Shown: positions 39,212-48,477 of the stretch, in pieces
Position numbering within the stretch: position 1 is the stretch's first letter
How the letters are laid out: every line of letters starts with the position of its first letter
Notes under the pieces: model-generated
What the model was told of the DNA's origin: nothing
The model's input: the letters and a program-made list of their open reading frames with translations, nothing else
Database searches by the model: none
Position numbers and translations under genes: made by a program
Assembly: GCF_014773485.1 (NCBI RefSeq)
Contig: NZ_JACXBP010000005.1
Span: 310,001 to 374,000 of the forward strand
Direction of reading: 5' to 3'
From: Erwinia aphidicola
GTDB taxonomy: Bacteria; Pseudomonadota; Gammaproteobacteria; Enterobacterales; Enterobacteriaceae
DNA length: 64,000 bases

Positions 39212-40486
39212 TTATTCGCCAGAAGCCTGCTGCGCTTCCGGTTTTCCATAAATCAACATCGGCTGGCTTTCACCGGCGATCACCGATTCATCAATTACCA
39301 CCTTCTCGACGTCGTCAATCGACGGCAGATCGTACATGGTATCCAGCAGCGCGCCTTCCACGATTGAACGCAGGCCGCGCGCGCCGGTTTTGCGCGACAT
39401 CGCCTTTTTAGCGATCGCCGTCAGCGCTTCATCACGGAACTCCAGCTCCACGCCTTCCAGATTAAACAGCGCCTGATACTGCTTGGTCAGCGCGTTTTTC
39501 GGCTCGCGCAGGATCTGGATCAGCGCGTCTTCACTCAGCTCGGTCAGCGTCGCCACCACCGGCAGACGGCCGATGAACTCCGGGATCAGACCAAACTTGA
39601 TCAAATCTTCCGGCTCCACCTGCGCCAGCAGCTCGCCTTCGGTGGCTTTCTCTGACTTGCCCTTCACCGAGGCGCCAAAGCCAATCCCGGTGCCGGTATC
39701 CACGCGCTGCGACACCACTTTGTCCAGGCCGGCAAACGCCCCGCCGCAGATAAACAGAATTTTCGAGGTATCAACCTGTAAAAACTCCTGCTGCGGATGC
39801 TTACGCCCGCCCTGCGGAGGAACCGCCGCCACCGTGCCTTCGATCAGCTTCAGCAGCGCCTGCTGCACGCCTTCGCCGGAGACATCGCGGGTAATCGACG
39901 GGTTGTCAGATTTACGCGAAATCTTGTCAATTTCATCGATGTAAACAATGCCGCGCTGCGCTTTCTGCACGTCGTAGTCGCACTTCTGCAGCAGCTTCTG
40001 AATGATGTTTTCCACATCCTCGCCCACGTAACCCGCTTCGGTCAGCGTGGTGGCATCCGCCATGGTAAACGGCACGTCCAGCAGGCGCGCCAGCGTTTCC
40101 GCCAGCAGGGTTTTACCGCTACCGGTCGGGCCGATCAGCAGAATGTTACTTTTGCCCAGCTCAATACCGTTGCTGGTGTCGCCGTTGCGCAGGCGCTTGT
40201 AGTGGTTATACACCGCCACCGACAGCACCTTTTTCGCCCGCTCCTGGCCGATAACGTAATCGTCAAGGTGGTGGCGGATCTCATGCGGCGTAGGCAGGGA
40301 GTTACGCTCACGGTGCGGCGCAACCTCTTTAATCTCTTCACGGATGATGTCGTTACATAAGTCGACGCATTCATCGCAGATATAGACTGACGGGCCGGCA
40401 ATCAGCTTACGCACTTCATGCTGGCTTTTGCCGCAAAAAGAGCAGTACAGCAGCTTCCCTGAACCGTCTTTGCGCTTCTCTGTCAT
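39212..40486 (-). CDS. clpX: ClpX unfoldase, copy A (next to lon)
   Basis: A full-length 424-residue AAA+ unfoldase that recognises substrates and feeds them to ClpP. The zinc-binding domain has Cys15, Cys18, Cys37 and Cys40; Walker A is GPTGSGKT, Walker [10 protein letters not shown], the ClpP-docking IGF loop is GIGFGA, and the pore GYVG is intact. The C-terminus ([26 protein letters not shown] region) is the more E. coli-like of the two copies. It is not next to clpP: clpX copy B, a bidirectional terminator and the divergent clpP-like gene lie between. It probably needs its own promoter in 40487-40792, where only a possible -10 TATATT was seen. Confidence 0.95.
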   Translation of the reverse strand: MTEKRKDGSGKLLYCSFCGKSQHEVRKLIAGPSVYICDECVDLCNDIIREEIKEVAPHRERNSLPTPHEIRHHLDDYVIGQERAKKVLSVAVYNHYKRLRNGDTSNGIELGKSNILLIGPTGSGKTLLAETLARLLDVPFTMADATTLTEAGYVGEDVENIIQKLLQKCDYDVQKAQRGIVYIDEIDKISRKSDNPSITRDVSGEGVQQALLKLIEGTVAAVPPQGGRKHPQQEFLQVDTSKILFICGGAFAGLDKVVSQRVDTGTGIGFGASVKGKSEKATEGELLAQVEPEDLIKFGLIPEFIGRLPVVATLTELSEDALIQILREPKNALTKQYQALFNLEGVELEFRDEALTAIAKKAMSRKTGARGLRSIVEGALLDTMYDLPSIDDVEKVVIDESVIAGESQPMLIYGKPEAQQASGE

Positions 40487-40792
40487 CAGTTAACCTCATG
40501 CCTTATCAACAGACCTGAAGTGGGCTGTCTCATTTATGCGTATCAGCCCTTAATATAGCCCATTTCCCCCGACCAATGGCAGTAAAACTCCATAACACCG
40601 GGTTAAAGGTGCACAGGATAGTGCGCAGAGCGCGACTGTACTAAAAGTGAGCAAGGGGCTGAACATGATGCCAGATTTCGATTTAACATGCTGTTTTAGA
40701 TAAGAAATAGGGGTCAATGTTACTGTTGATTTAGCTGATAATTGGATTATGCTAAACTCTGGTCACTTATGATAATCCGATGGAGTGTAAAC
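40487..40792. other. Divergent regulatory region between clpX copy A and the clpP-like gene
   Basis: 306 nt. On the minus strand a GAGG ribosome binding site precedes clpX copy A, and a TATATT about 65 nt upstream could be a -10. On the plus strand it carries the predicted promoter of the clpP-like gene. No sigma-32 element was found here, unlike at clpP, lon and htpG. Confidence 0.5.
40726..40753 (+). promoter_or_regulatory. Predicted sigma-70 promoter of the clpP-like gene
   Basis: -35 TTGATT (40726-40731), a 16-nt spacer and -10 TATGCT (40748-40753), about 40 nt before the start codon. Confidence 0.55.
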
Positions 40793-41386
40793 ATGCCGCA
40801 AGAGCCAGAGAAAGAAGAAACCGGCCAGGAAGAGAAGAGTTCAGCGCTGGCAGTCAATAAACTGCTGCAGTCACGCTCTATTATCATTTCCGGTGAGATT
40901 AATCAGGCACTTGCCGAGAAAGTTACCGCTCAGCTGCTGATCCTGCAGGAAATGGGCGATGAGCCGATCAAGCTGTTCATCAACAGCCAGGGCGGTCACG
41001 TCGAAGCGGGTGATACCATCCACGACATGATCAAATTCGTTAAGCCGAAAGTGATGGTTATCGGTACCGGCTGGGTCGCCAGCGCTGGGATCACCATCTT
41101 CCTTGCTGCCGAGAAAAATGACCGCTACTCGCTCCCTAATACTCGCTTTATGATCCACCAGCCGTTGGGCGGCGTGCGCGGTAAGGTTTCAGACATTGAA
41201 ATCGAGGCCAAAGAGCTGCTGCGCGCCCGTGAGCGTATTAATAAGCTGATCAGCAATGCAACCGGTCAGCCGCTGGAGAAAGTCGAGAAAGACACCGACA
41301 GCAACTACTGGATGAGTCCGCAGCAGGCCGTTGATTACGGTATTGCTACTCACGTTGTCAGTAGCTGGGATGAACTCGAAGCCTGA
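40793..41386 (+). CDS. Divergent ClpP-type serine peptidase (second ClpP)
   Basis: 197 residues from the ATG at 40793, which has a GGAGTG ribosome binding site. It is a Clp protease family S14 protein, clearly distant from the main ClpP of this window. A complete catalytic triad is visible: Ser97 in VASAG, His122 in MIHQPLGG and Asp167 in EKDT. The oxyanion segment NSQGG replaces the NSPGG of ClpP. The N-terminus is charged (PQEPEKEETGQEE) and lacks the processed propeptide of ClpP. It lies between two clpX genes but on the opposite strand, with its own promoter and terminator. It could form a separate peptidase barrel or mix with ClpP; this is not known. Confidence 0.88.
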   Translation: MPQEPEKEETGQEEKSSALAVNKLLQSRSIIISGEINQALAEKVTAQLLILQEMGDEPIKLFINSQGGHVEAGDTIHDMIKFVKPKVMVIGTGWVASAGITIFLAAEKNDRYSLPNTRFMIHQPLGGVRGKVSDIEIEAKELLRARERINKLISNATGQPLEKVEKDTDSNYWMSPQQAVDYGIATHVVSSWDELEA

Positions 41387-41405
41387 TTTACGTGCTCCGG
41401 GGATA

Positions 41406-41439
41406 AAAAACGGCCCGTATGTTTATACGGGCCGTTTTT
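41406..41439. terminator. Bidirectional terminator between the clpP-like gene and clpX copy B
   Basis: A 15-bp perfect stem (AAAAACGGCCCGTAT with its complement, GTTT loop) with A and T runs on both ends, so it can stop transcription of both convergent genes. Confidence 0.9.
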
Positions 41440-41457
41440 ATTTGCCTCGCTCGCCGC

Positions 41458-42732
41458 TTATTCGCCGGAAGCCTGCTGGGTTTCGTGCTGACCGTAGATC
41501 ACCTTAGGCTCACTATCACCTTCGATAACCTGAGCATCCACCACCACTTTCTCGACGTCGTCCAGCGACGGCAGATCGTACATGGTATTCAGCAGTGCCG
41601 CTTCCACGATTGAACGCAGGCCGCGCGCGCCGGTTTTGCGCGACATCGCTTTCTTAGCAATCGCCGTCAGCGCATCCTCACGGAACTCCAGCTCCACGCC
41701 TTCCAGGTTAAACAGCGCCTGGTACTGCTTGGTCAGCGCGTTTTTCGGCTCGCGCAGGATCTGGATCAGCGCGTCTTCACTCAGCTCGGTCAGCGTTGCC
41801 ACCACCGGCAGACGGCCGATGAACTCCGGGATCAGACCAAACTTGATCAAATCTTCCGGCTCCACCTGGGCCAGCAGCTCGCCTTCGGTGGCTTTCTCTG
41901 ACTTGCCCTTCACCGAGGCGCCAAAGCCAATCCCGGTGCCGGTATCCACGCGCTGCGACACCACTTTGTCCAGGCCGGCAAACGCCCCGCCACAGATAAA
42001 CAGAATTTTCGAGGTATCAACCTGTAAAAACTCCTGCTGCGGATGCTTACGCCCGCCCTGCGGAGGAACCGCCGCCACCGTGCCTTCGATCAGCTTCAGC
42101 AGCGCCTGCTGCACGCCTTCGCCGGAGACATCGCGGGTAATCGACGGGTTGTCAGATTTACGCGAAATCTTGTCAATTTCATCGATGTAAACAATGCCGC
42201 GCTGCGCTTTCTGCACGTCGTAATCGCACTTCTGCAGCAGCTTCTGAATGATGTTTTCCACATCCTCGCCCACGTAACCCGCTTCGGTCAGCGTGGTGGC
42301 ATCCGCCATGGTGAACGGCACGTCCAGCAGGCGCGCCAGCGTTTCCGCCAGCAGGGTTTTACCGCTACCGGTCGGGCCGATCAGCAGAATATTACTTTTG
42401 CCCAGCTCAATACCGTTGCTGGTGTCGCCGTTGCGCAGGCGCTTGTAGTGGTTATACACCGCCACCGACAGCACCTTTTTCGCCCGCTCCTGGCCGATAA
42501 CGTAATCGTCAAGGTGGTGGCGGATCTCATGCGGCGTAGGCAGCGAGTTGCGATCGCGGTGCGGCGCAACCTCTTTAATCTCTTCGCGGATGATGTCGTT
42601 ACATAAGTCGACGCATTCATCGCAGACATACACTGACGGGCCGGCAATCAGCTTACGCACTTCATGCTGGCTTTTGCCGCAAAAAGAGCAGTACAGCAGC
42701 TTCCCTGAACCGTCTTTGCGTTTATCGGTCAT
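41458..42732 (-). CDS. clpX: ClpX unfoldase, copy B (next to clpP)
   Basis: 424 residues with all motifs of an active ClpX (zinc Cys residues, Walker A and B, GYVG pore loop, IGF loop). It follows clpP by 109 nt and so holds the usual clpPX operon position. It is identical to copy A over residues 61-351. It differs at 3, 36 and 60 and at 16 positions after 351 (for example [15 protein letters not shown] near the end). Several of these C-terminal changes depart from E. coli ClpX, so copy B seems the more derived one. Both copies look functional. Confidence 0.95.
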   Translation of the reverse strand: MTDKRKDGSGKLLYCSFCGKSQHEVRKLIAGPSVYVCDECVDLCNDIIREEIKEVAPHRDRNSLPTPHEIRHHLDDYVIGQERAKKVLSVAVYNHYKRLRNGDTSNGIELGKSNILLIGPTGSGKTLLAETLARLLDVPFTMADATTLTEAGYVGEDVENIIQKLLQKCDYDVQKAQRGIVYIDEIDKISRKSDNPSITRDVSGEGVQQALLKLIEGTVAAVPPQGGRKHPQQEFLQVDTSKILFICGGAFAGLDKVVSQRVDTGTGIGFGASVKGKSEKATEGELLAQVEPEDLIKFGLIPEFIGRLPVVATLTELSEDALIQILREPKNALTKQYQALFNLEGVELEFREDALTAIAKKAMSRKTGARGLRSIVEAALLNTMYDLPSLDDVEKVVVDAQVIEGDSEPKVIYGQHETQQASGE

Positions 42733-42841
42733 TTACTTTCCCCTCATTGTCACACTCACCTTCCCACGTGGGGTCAGCTTCGCAGGCCGCCACCTGAACG
42801 GCCTGCAGAGGCAACGGCACTATGTCACAACAACATGTTAA

Positions 42842-43465
42842 TCAGTTACGCTGGGACAACACGGAATCCACTAAGCCGTACTCTACGGATTCGCTCGCCG
42901 ACAGGAAACGGTCGCGATTGGTATCGCGCTCGATCGTTTCAATCGTCTGACCCGTATGTTTCGCCATGAGTTCATTCATCATGTGCTTGGTTTTGATAAT
43001 TTCACGCGCATGGATATCAATATCAGATGCCTGGCCCTGGAAACCGCCCAGTGGCTGGTGGATCATCACGCGTGAATTTGGCAGGCAGTAACGCTTACCT
43101 TTCGCCCCTGCGGTCAGCAGAAATGCTCCCATGGAGCAAGCCTGGCCCATACAGATGGTGCTGACATCAGGTTTAATAAACTGCATGGTGTCGTAAATCG
43201 ACATCCCTGCGGTGATCACGCCACCAGGAGAGTTAATATACAGGTGGATGTCTTTTTCTGGATTCTCCGCTTCCAGAAACAGCATCTGTGCGACGATCAG
43301 GTTGGCCATGTGGTCTTCAACCTGGCCAGTCAGGAAAATAATGCGCTCTTTCAGCAGGCGCGAGTAGATGTCGTATGAACGCTCTCCGCGAGAAGTTTGT
43401 TCAACCACCATTGGCACTAAAGCCATCTGAGGTGCAGTTAGTTCACGTTCGCCGCTGTATGACAT
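42842..43465 (-). CDS. clpP: ATP-dependent Clp protease proteolytic subunit ClpP
   Basis: 207 residues from the ATG at 43465, the E. coli length. A tetradecameric serine peptidase that works with ClpX or ClpA. The short propeptide ([15 protein letters not shown]) is followed by [10 protein letters not shown], the catalytic Ser in QACSMGAF, His in MIHQPLGG and Asp in ERDTNRDRF. It has a predicted sigma-32 promoter upstream and follows tig. Confidence 0.97.
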   Translation of the reverse strand: MSYSGERELTAPQMALVPMVVEQTSRGERSYDIYSRLLKERIIFLTGQVEDHMANLIVAQMLFLEAENPEKDIHLYINSPGGVITAGMSIYDTMQFIKPDVSTICMGQACSMGAFLLTAGAKGKRYCLPNSRVMIHQPLGGFQGQASDIDIHAREIIKTKHMMNELMAKHTGQTIETIERDTNRDRFLSASESVEYGLVDSVLSQRN

Positions 43466-43741
43466 TATCGTCTCCTGGATAAATTTCATTTGGCAACACT
43501 CTGTAGTGATATTACTTGAGAGCGATCAGGAACACTATGATTCCAGGCCTTACACCCGATGCCGCCCGGACAGTTATCGGGCTGGTGACTTCGTGGTTAC
43601 GATTTGGGGATGATCCCCTGCTATTTCAAGCATAACAACGTTTTTATCAACTGCTAACCAGGAAAAGTAGCTTACGCGATAATTTGCAGATTAAATGAGC
43701 AAACAACCGTTAAAAGTAGTCGGATTTTTCCCTATAAATGA
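43466..43741 (-). other. clpP upstream region
   Basis: About 280 nt between tig and clpP. It holds the sigma-32 promoter at 43602-43630; the rest is AT-rich leader with no convincing ORF. Confidence 0.5.
43602..43630 (-). promoter_or_regulatory. Sigma-32 promoter of clpP
   Basis: CTTGAA (43630-43625), a 15-nt spacer, then CCCCAAAT (43609-43602) on the minus strand. It resembles the E. coli clpP heat-shock promoter. Confidence 0.78.
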
Positions 43742-43772
43742 CAAAAGCCCGCAACCGGGAGGTTGCGGGCTT
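43742..43772 (-). terminator. tig terminator
   Basis: A 12-bp perfect stem (AAGCCCGCAACC / GGTTGCGGGCTT, 4-nt loop) with a short T run on the minus strand, 25 nt after the tig stop. Confidence 0.85.
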
Positions 43773-43796
43773 CACGTCAACTTACAGATTTGATAA

Positions 43797-45101
43797 TCAG
43801 GCCGGCTGGCTCTGGTTCATCAGTTCCTGGAAGTTAGTGGCTTTTTCAGTCACTTTCGCTTTTTCCAGCACGGCTTCAACAGCCTGCTCTTCCAGCGCGA
43901 CATTACGCATGTTGTTCATCAGCTCGTTGTTCTTGCTGTAGAACTCGATGACTTCTGATGGATCTTCGTAAGCAGAAGCCATCTCTTCGATCATCGTTTT
44001 CACGCGCTCTTCGTCAGCTTTCAGCTCGTGGGTACGAATCACTTCACCCAACAGCAGGCCAACAACTACGCGGCGTTTTGCCTGCTCTTCGAACAGCTCG
44101 CGTGGCAGCTCAAGTGCCTGCGCTTCGTTGCCGCCAAAGCGCTGTGCAGCCTGGCGCTTCAGCACGTCGATTTCACCGTCGATCAGTGCAGCGGGAACGT
44201 CGATGTCGTTCGCTTTCACCAGACCATCGATTGCCTGAGTCTTCACGCGGTTACGCACAGCGCCTTTCAGCTCACGCTGCATGTTTTTACGCACTTCTGC
44301 ACGCAGACCGTCGACAGAACCATCTTCAACGCCAAAGCGTTTGATGAACTCTTCGGTGAATTCTGGCAGCTCACGCTCTTCAACTTTCTTCAGCACGATT
44401 TCAAACTTCGCTGCTTTCCCTTTCAGGTTTTCAGCGTGGTAATCTTCCGGGAAGTTGACGTCGATAGTGAAGGTTTCGCCCGCTTTGTGGCCAACAACAC
44501 CCTCTTCGAAGCCTGGGATCATACGACCCTGGCCCATCGCCAGTACGAAGTCAGACGCTTTGCCGCCTTCGAACTCTTCACCGTCTACAGAACCGGAGAA
44601 ATCGATGGTTGCGCGGTCTTCAGCTGTCGCTGCTGCGTCGGTTTCTTTCCAGGTGGCCTGCTGCTTGCGCAGGGTGTCCAGCATGGTGTCAACGTCAGCA
44701 TCAGTCACTTCAACAACCGGTTTTTCAACTTCGATTGCGTCCAGACCTTTCAGCTCAACTTCCGGATAAACTTCGAACTCTGCAGAGAAAGTGAAGTCTT
44801 CGCCGATTTTGTATTCGCCCGGCACATACTGAGGTGCGCCAGCCGGATTGATTTTTTCTTTGATGATCGCGTCAACAAAGTTGCGCTGCATCAGATCGCC
44901 CAGAACATCCTGGCGAACGGAAGCACCGTAACGCTGTGTCACTACGCTCATCGGCACTTTTCCTTTGCGGAAACCGTCGATGCGCACTTTCTTAGCTACG
45001 CTGACCAGCTCACTTTTCACCGCGTTCTCGATCACATCTTTATCAACGGTAATCGTTACGCGACGGCCCAGGCCCTGAGTTGTTTCTACTGAAACTTGCA
45101 T
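43797..45101 (-). CDS. tig: Trigger factor
   Basis: A 434-residue ribosome-bound chaperone with PPIase activity, acting on nascent chains. The ribosome-docking motif GFRKGKVP is near residues 43-50, the FKBP-type PPIase domain lies around 150-245 ([20 protein letters not shown]), and helical chaperone arms follow. It is between bolA and clpP as in E. coli, but separated from bolA by an accessory island. A striking perfect hairpin sits in its leader. Confidence 0.97.
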   Translation of the reverse strand: MQVSVETTQGLGRRVTITVDKDVIENAVKSELVSVAKKVRIDGFRKGKVPMSVVTQRYGASVRQDVLGDLMQRNFVDAIIKEKINPAGAPQYVPGEYKIGEDFTFSAEFEVYPEVELKGLDAIEVEKPVVEVTDADVDTMLDTLRKQQATWKETDAAATAEDRATIDFSGSVDGEEFEGGKASDFVLAMGQGRMIPGFEEGVVGHKAGETFTIDVNFPEDYHAENLKGKAAKFEIVLKKVEERELPEFTEEFIKRFGVEDGSVDGLRAEVRKNMQRELKGAVRNRVKTQAIDGLVKANDIDVPAALIDGEIDVLKRQAAQRFGGNEAQALELPRELFEEQAKRRVVVGLLLGEVIRTHELKADEERVKTMIEEMASAYEDPSEVIEFYSKNNELMNNMRNVALEEQAVEAVLEKAKVTEKATNFQELMNQSQPA

Positions 45102-45138
45102 CTTATTACCTCAAAAAATCACGTGCTCGGTCAACTTC

Positions 45139-45171
45139 AGACGCCGCCTGTGGTGAACACAGGCGGCGTCT
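45139..45171 (-). promoter_or_regulatory. Perfect 14-bp hairpin in the tig leader
   Basis: Arms AGACGCCGCCTGTG and CACAGGCGGCGTCT around a 5-nt loop, ending 37 nt before the tig ATG. No U-tract follows directly, so it is not an ordinary terminator; a TTTTTT occurs about 25 nt later. It may regulate tig translation or stability, or mark the 5' boundary of the inserted island. Confidence 0.7.
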
Positions 45172-45853
45172 AAGAACCGGGACGGTTTCTGGTGCCAGAA
45201 CCGCATTCCCTGTTAACAGAAGCGTCCCGAAGACATTCCGGAAAAATAGACGCAGCATTATAGCGACAACGTCTAAGCGAGTCGAGGCTACACGCCCCTC
45301 CAAATCGCGCTACTTTTACCCTTTTTGTCGATATTGCGTCAGATAATACTGAGGACAAGGGGTTTTGGCGGCTATAAATGATAAATGCGGCCCGTAGACC
45401 TTTTCAGTCTGGTGGCAAAGTAGTGGCTGTAAGACCAGGACTTTGTTCTCAGCCAGTACAATTTCCGACCGATTACCATGATCAAACAACCCGCTCCACA
45501 GCAACCCCGTTTGAAATTATCGCCTTCCATAATGGGCCCTGAGACTATCGGGTGGATAAAATCGAAACCGCTATTGAATTCGAATGCATTAGCAATGCCG
45601 TAAACATCTCATTGTCCCGACAACCGTAGGCCTGCCTTCAAGCCGTCCATGTGGGGGAAGCAGCTCGGATCACTGTGGCTACCTGGTCACTTGGCTGGCC
45701 TTTAAAAATTATTGCTTTTCGATAATCCCCTGTTGACCAGTTATCGTTTATCGATAATAATGCTCTTACTGACCGGTTCAGTAACTCAAAATTATCGTAG
45801 GATATATTCAGCTCCGGACTGAATCTGAAAAGTTCTACCCGATAGAGGAAAAA
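45172..45853. other. Intergenic region at the start of the tig-bolA island
   Basis: About 680 nt with no supported gene. It should contain the tig promoter (minus) and the promoter of the DUF2975-like gene (plus). Short ORFs here, such as a 41-codon one at 45478, lack a ribosome binding site or known relatives. A TTATCG-rich stretch at about 45720-45765 could be an operator for the downstream XRE regulator; that is speculative. Confidence 0.35.
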
Positions 45854-46381
45854 ATGATGCTGAGAAATCCTAAAGTTCTCTTTTGGTGCAGATTTATGGA
45901 AAGTACATTAACTCTTGGCTTGATATCGCTCCCACTGATAAGTCAGCTTTTAATCTGGGGCCCTTCAGATTTTGAAATGATGGATTTCACTGGCACCATA
46001 TACCCTTTGCATGATGTCCCATCAGATATTCATCCTGACAAGTTATCTCTGGCAATACAAAGTGCGATCAGCGATTTAATCATTTGTGTAATGCTGTGGC
46101 AGTTTCACCAGGTATTCAAAAGCATCAGAATGGCCGTAGTTTTCGGAAATAAACAGGTACAAAGGATTAAAGTAACGGGTGTCTGCTTTATCGCACTATC
46201 GATATACTCTTTAATTAGTGACCTTTTATTATCGCTTATGTACACCAGCACTCAAATGTTTTCATACACTATTGAATTCAATAACATGGTATATTTACCA
46301 ATTGGCGCTGGACTTCTAATTTTGAGTCATGTTTTAAGACTGGCAAGCGACATTGAAGCAGAACAAGAGTTGGTGATTTAG
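45854..46381 (+). CDS. DUF2975-like four-helix membrane protein
   Basis: 175 residues with about four hydrophobic helices (near 15-35, 65-85, 105-130 and 145-165). The C-terminal segment ILSHVLRLASDIEAEQELVI follows the DUF2975 pattern, in which a conserved VFK/R...L..E.DLTV precedes the stop. The ribosome binding site AGAGG lies before tandem ATGs. The next gene starts 2 nt after the stop and encodes a small XRE regulator, the standard partner of DUF2975 proteins. Function unknown. The DNA is more AT-rich than the flanks, suggesting acquisition. Confidence 0.75.
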   Translation: MMLRNPKVLFWCRFMESTLTLGLISLPLISQLLIWGPSDFEMMDFTGTIYPLHDVPSDIHPDKLSLAIQSAISDLIICVMLWQFHQVFKSIRMAVVFGNKQVQRIKVTGVCFIALSIYSLISDLLLSLMYTSTQMFSYTIEFNNMVYLPIGAGLLILSHVLRLASDIEAEQELVI

Positions 46382-46382
46382 C

Positions 46383-46589
46383 ATGCCTGTCGTCATACAT
46401 CTGGATAAACTTTTGAAAGAAAGGAAAATGACCGCAAAGGAGCTAGCTAATGCGATAGATATCACAGAGGCAAACTTATCTATCCTGAAAAGCGGCAAAG
46501 CAAAAGCCATACGATTCACTACCTTAGAATCAATATGCGAGGTACTTGATTGCCAACCTGGTGACATTATTAAATACGATAAAACTTAA
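46383..46589 (+). CDS. Small XRE-family regulator (YozG-like)
   Basis: A 68-residue single-domain Cro/CI-type helix-turn-helix protein. The segment MTAKELANAIDITEANLSILKSGKAKAIRF is the HTH, and LESICEVLDCQPGDIIKYD is the standard C-terminal part of YozG-type regulators. It begins 2 nt after the DUF2975-like gene, so the two are translationally coupled. It probably controls its own operon. Confidence 0.88.
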   Translation: MPVVIHLDKLLKERKMTAKELANAIDITEANLSILKSGKAKAIRFTTLESICEVLDCQPGDIIKYDKT

Positions 46590-46824
46590 TTGATACGCTA
46601 AGAGTTATTCGAGTGCAGGAAAGCGATAAAAGAGACTCCCGATACATTTATTTATTCGTGTGACACTTTACAGCTAACTATCCTGCACTAGAAAACCAAG
46701 GATATAGTTATCTATCTTTACACCCCAAAACTCCAGGGGCGGTTAACCCATAACCAAAACCAACTATAAAGCATAAGAACATTAACTTACCTCTACTTCC
46801 AATCGATATTAAAATGGTGAAACA

Positions 46825-48192
46825 ATGAAATTATTTTCAATAATAACCACTTCATTAATCGTTATTTTTTCATCATCAACCTCACAGGCAAAAGTAAATT
46901 TAAAAAATGAAGCATATGTAGAATCCATTTTTTCAGCCACCCGAAAGGCATGGCCAGCTCTGGAGAAGGTATGGGAAACTGACATATTTAGAAAACTCAG
47001 ACTGGTTGTTGCCGATGACAAAAATGCCTGGGCCATCGACAGCCAGACTCTTATTAAAATCCCTTACAGCGAAATTCAGCGGCGAAACTTATCCATAGAG
47101 TATATGCATTATCAGATAATTCAGTGGCCTGATGGTCGGCCGACACTGTATGTGAGTTTGGGAACTAAACTGCCATATGAAGAGGAGCTCCGCCTTCAGA
47201 ACGAGAAAAATCCCGTGCCAGAAATTTTCAACGTCGCAACTCATGAAGCTTTTCATTTTTTTGTGCAAGATGAGACATGGAAAAGAACCGGGTCAGATAA
47301 TGTTTCTCGGGCAACCCCCTTCCCGGTTCAGGCCGCAGGGCGATATTACCGTAACAGCATCATACGGGCATTATACGCGGCACTCGACGGGACTGAAAAC
47401 TCGCTGGGCCACGCAAGATATTGGTTTGATCTGTGGAAAGAACTTTACCCCGAGGATGCAAGGAGAATACGTCAAACAGATATTAACGAAGGCAGTGCGA
47501 AATATATTGAAATCATTGCGGAGATTATTTCACAAGGCAGTAATATAGACACCTTAGAGTTTCGACATGCGTTTACCAGAAAAATGAAAGATGATGCCAC
47601 TCTCATACACACGCAATCTGATACAGAAAGTTATGCGATTGGCGCATTATCGGGATTTATTCTTAATATGAAAGAAAGGGAATGGCAATCACGTGTTGCC
47701 CAGGGAACCCCGCCCCTGGATATCCTTCTGGAAAATGTCCCCCCTGTTGTACAACAAAGGGACAGAGAAATCGGAATAATGTTGCGTAAAAAAATAAATG
47801 AAATTAATAGCACGCTGGCCTCTGCAATTGATAGATTTGAACAAGCGTACCATTATCGAGGAGCAACAAGAATCTTAATTTGTTCAAGTTTATCAGGAAG
47901 TTACTCAATCAGCCATGGCTTTTTCCGTTCCAAAAAGATCCCTTATGACCTTATGGTGGGATTAGATTCATCAGCGACCTGGCCCGGTGGAAGTTACAGT
48001 TTACAGCAGGTCGTAGCGGCTGAAATTAATAACCCCTCAGTTTGCAACGATACCGGTGGGTTAATGGTTATTTATCCAGGAAGAATTCCGCCTGCCAAAG
48101 ATGGACGATTGATATTAAATACGAATAAAATATCGCTTAACATTCCTTACCCTGAGAATATTGATACTAAGCGAGAAATTCAATTGCCGTAA
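46825..48192 (+). CDS. Secreted protein with HExxH metallopeptidase signature
   Basis: 455 residues, not recognised as a named family. It has a signal peptide (about 1-22, ending SQA/K). A zincin motif, HEAFH, is at residues 140-144 (THEAFHFF), and a downstream NEGSAKYIE at 221-229 offers Glu222 as third zinc ligand, the layout of gluzincin metallopeptidases. The C-terminal part (about 345-440) has a GSYSISHGFF stretch and two cysteines (Cys353, Cys407). Ribosome binding is weak (GGTGA). The gene is AT-rich and stands alone in the tig-bolA island. Function is inferred from the motif only. Confidence 0.75.
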   Translation: MKLFSIITTSLIVIFSSSTSQAKVNLKNEAYVESIFSATRKAWPALEKVWETDIFRKLRLVVADDKNAWAIDSQTLIKIPYSEIQRRNLSIEYMHYQIIQWPDGRPTLYVSLGTKLPYEEELRLQNEKNPVPEIFNVATHEAFHFFVQDETWKRTGSDNVSRATPFPVQAAGRYYRNSIIRALYAALDGTENSLGHARYWFDLWKELYPEDARRIRQTDINEGSAKYIEIIAEIISQGSNIDTLEFRHAFTRKMKDDATLIHTQSDTESYAIGALSGFILNMKEREWQSRVAQGTPPLDILLENVPPVVQQRDREIGIMLRKKINEINSTLASAIDRFEQAYHYRGATRILICSSLSGSYSISHGFFRSKKIPYDLMVGLDSSATWPGGSYSLQQVVAAEINNPSVCNDTGGLMVIYPGRIPPAKDGRLILNTNKISLNIPYPENIDTKREIQLP

Positions 48193-48477
48193 TGACATTT
48201 TAAAGATCGTTGGATACATAAAAACCCATCAAGGTGATTTTATTGTAATAGGTAAAACTGGCCATACGTTACGCAAAAAAAGTATCTGTTTACTGACTCT
48301 TCTGGCGCAAGGATCGCCGTTATTTTATTCGTCCTGTAGTCACCTGTTGTCTATTAAGGCTAGAGAATACCGCTTTGCGTTCGGTCTGCTGTATCTACCA
48401 CGGCAACTTAAAGGAAAGAAAAATCGTCGCCAGAAGAGGATGTAAAAATATCGCGATCAGGATCTGCGCTCGCGACA
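48193..48477. other. Gap between the HExxH protein gene and bolA
   Basis: About 285 nt before the bolA terminator. Overlapping ORFs (for example 48161-48445) run out of the upstream gene and show no recognisable domain or ribosome binding site. Nothing else supported. Confidence 0.35.

Noticed and set aside
39212-42732. Single-crossover (Campbell) integration of a circular element carrying clpX as the cause of the duplication
   Set aside because: It predicts the outer ends of the pair (N-terminus of B, C-terminus of A) to be native-like and the inner ends foreign. At the N-terminus copy A, not B, matches E. coli at two of three differing residues, so the pattern is not clean.
45478-45603. 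41-codon ORF in the tig-bolA island
   Set aside because: No ribosome binding site, no hydrophobic or other recognisable feature.
48161-48445. 94-codon ORF overlapping the end of the HExxH protein gene
   Set aside because: Out of frame with the upstream gene, no ribosome binding site, and a basic, low-information sequence.
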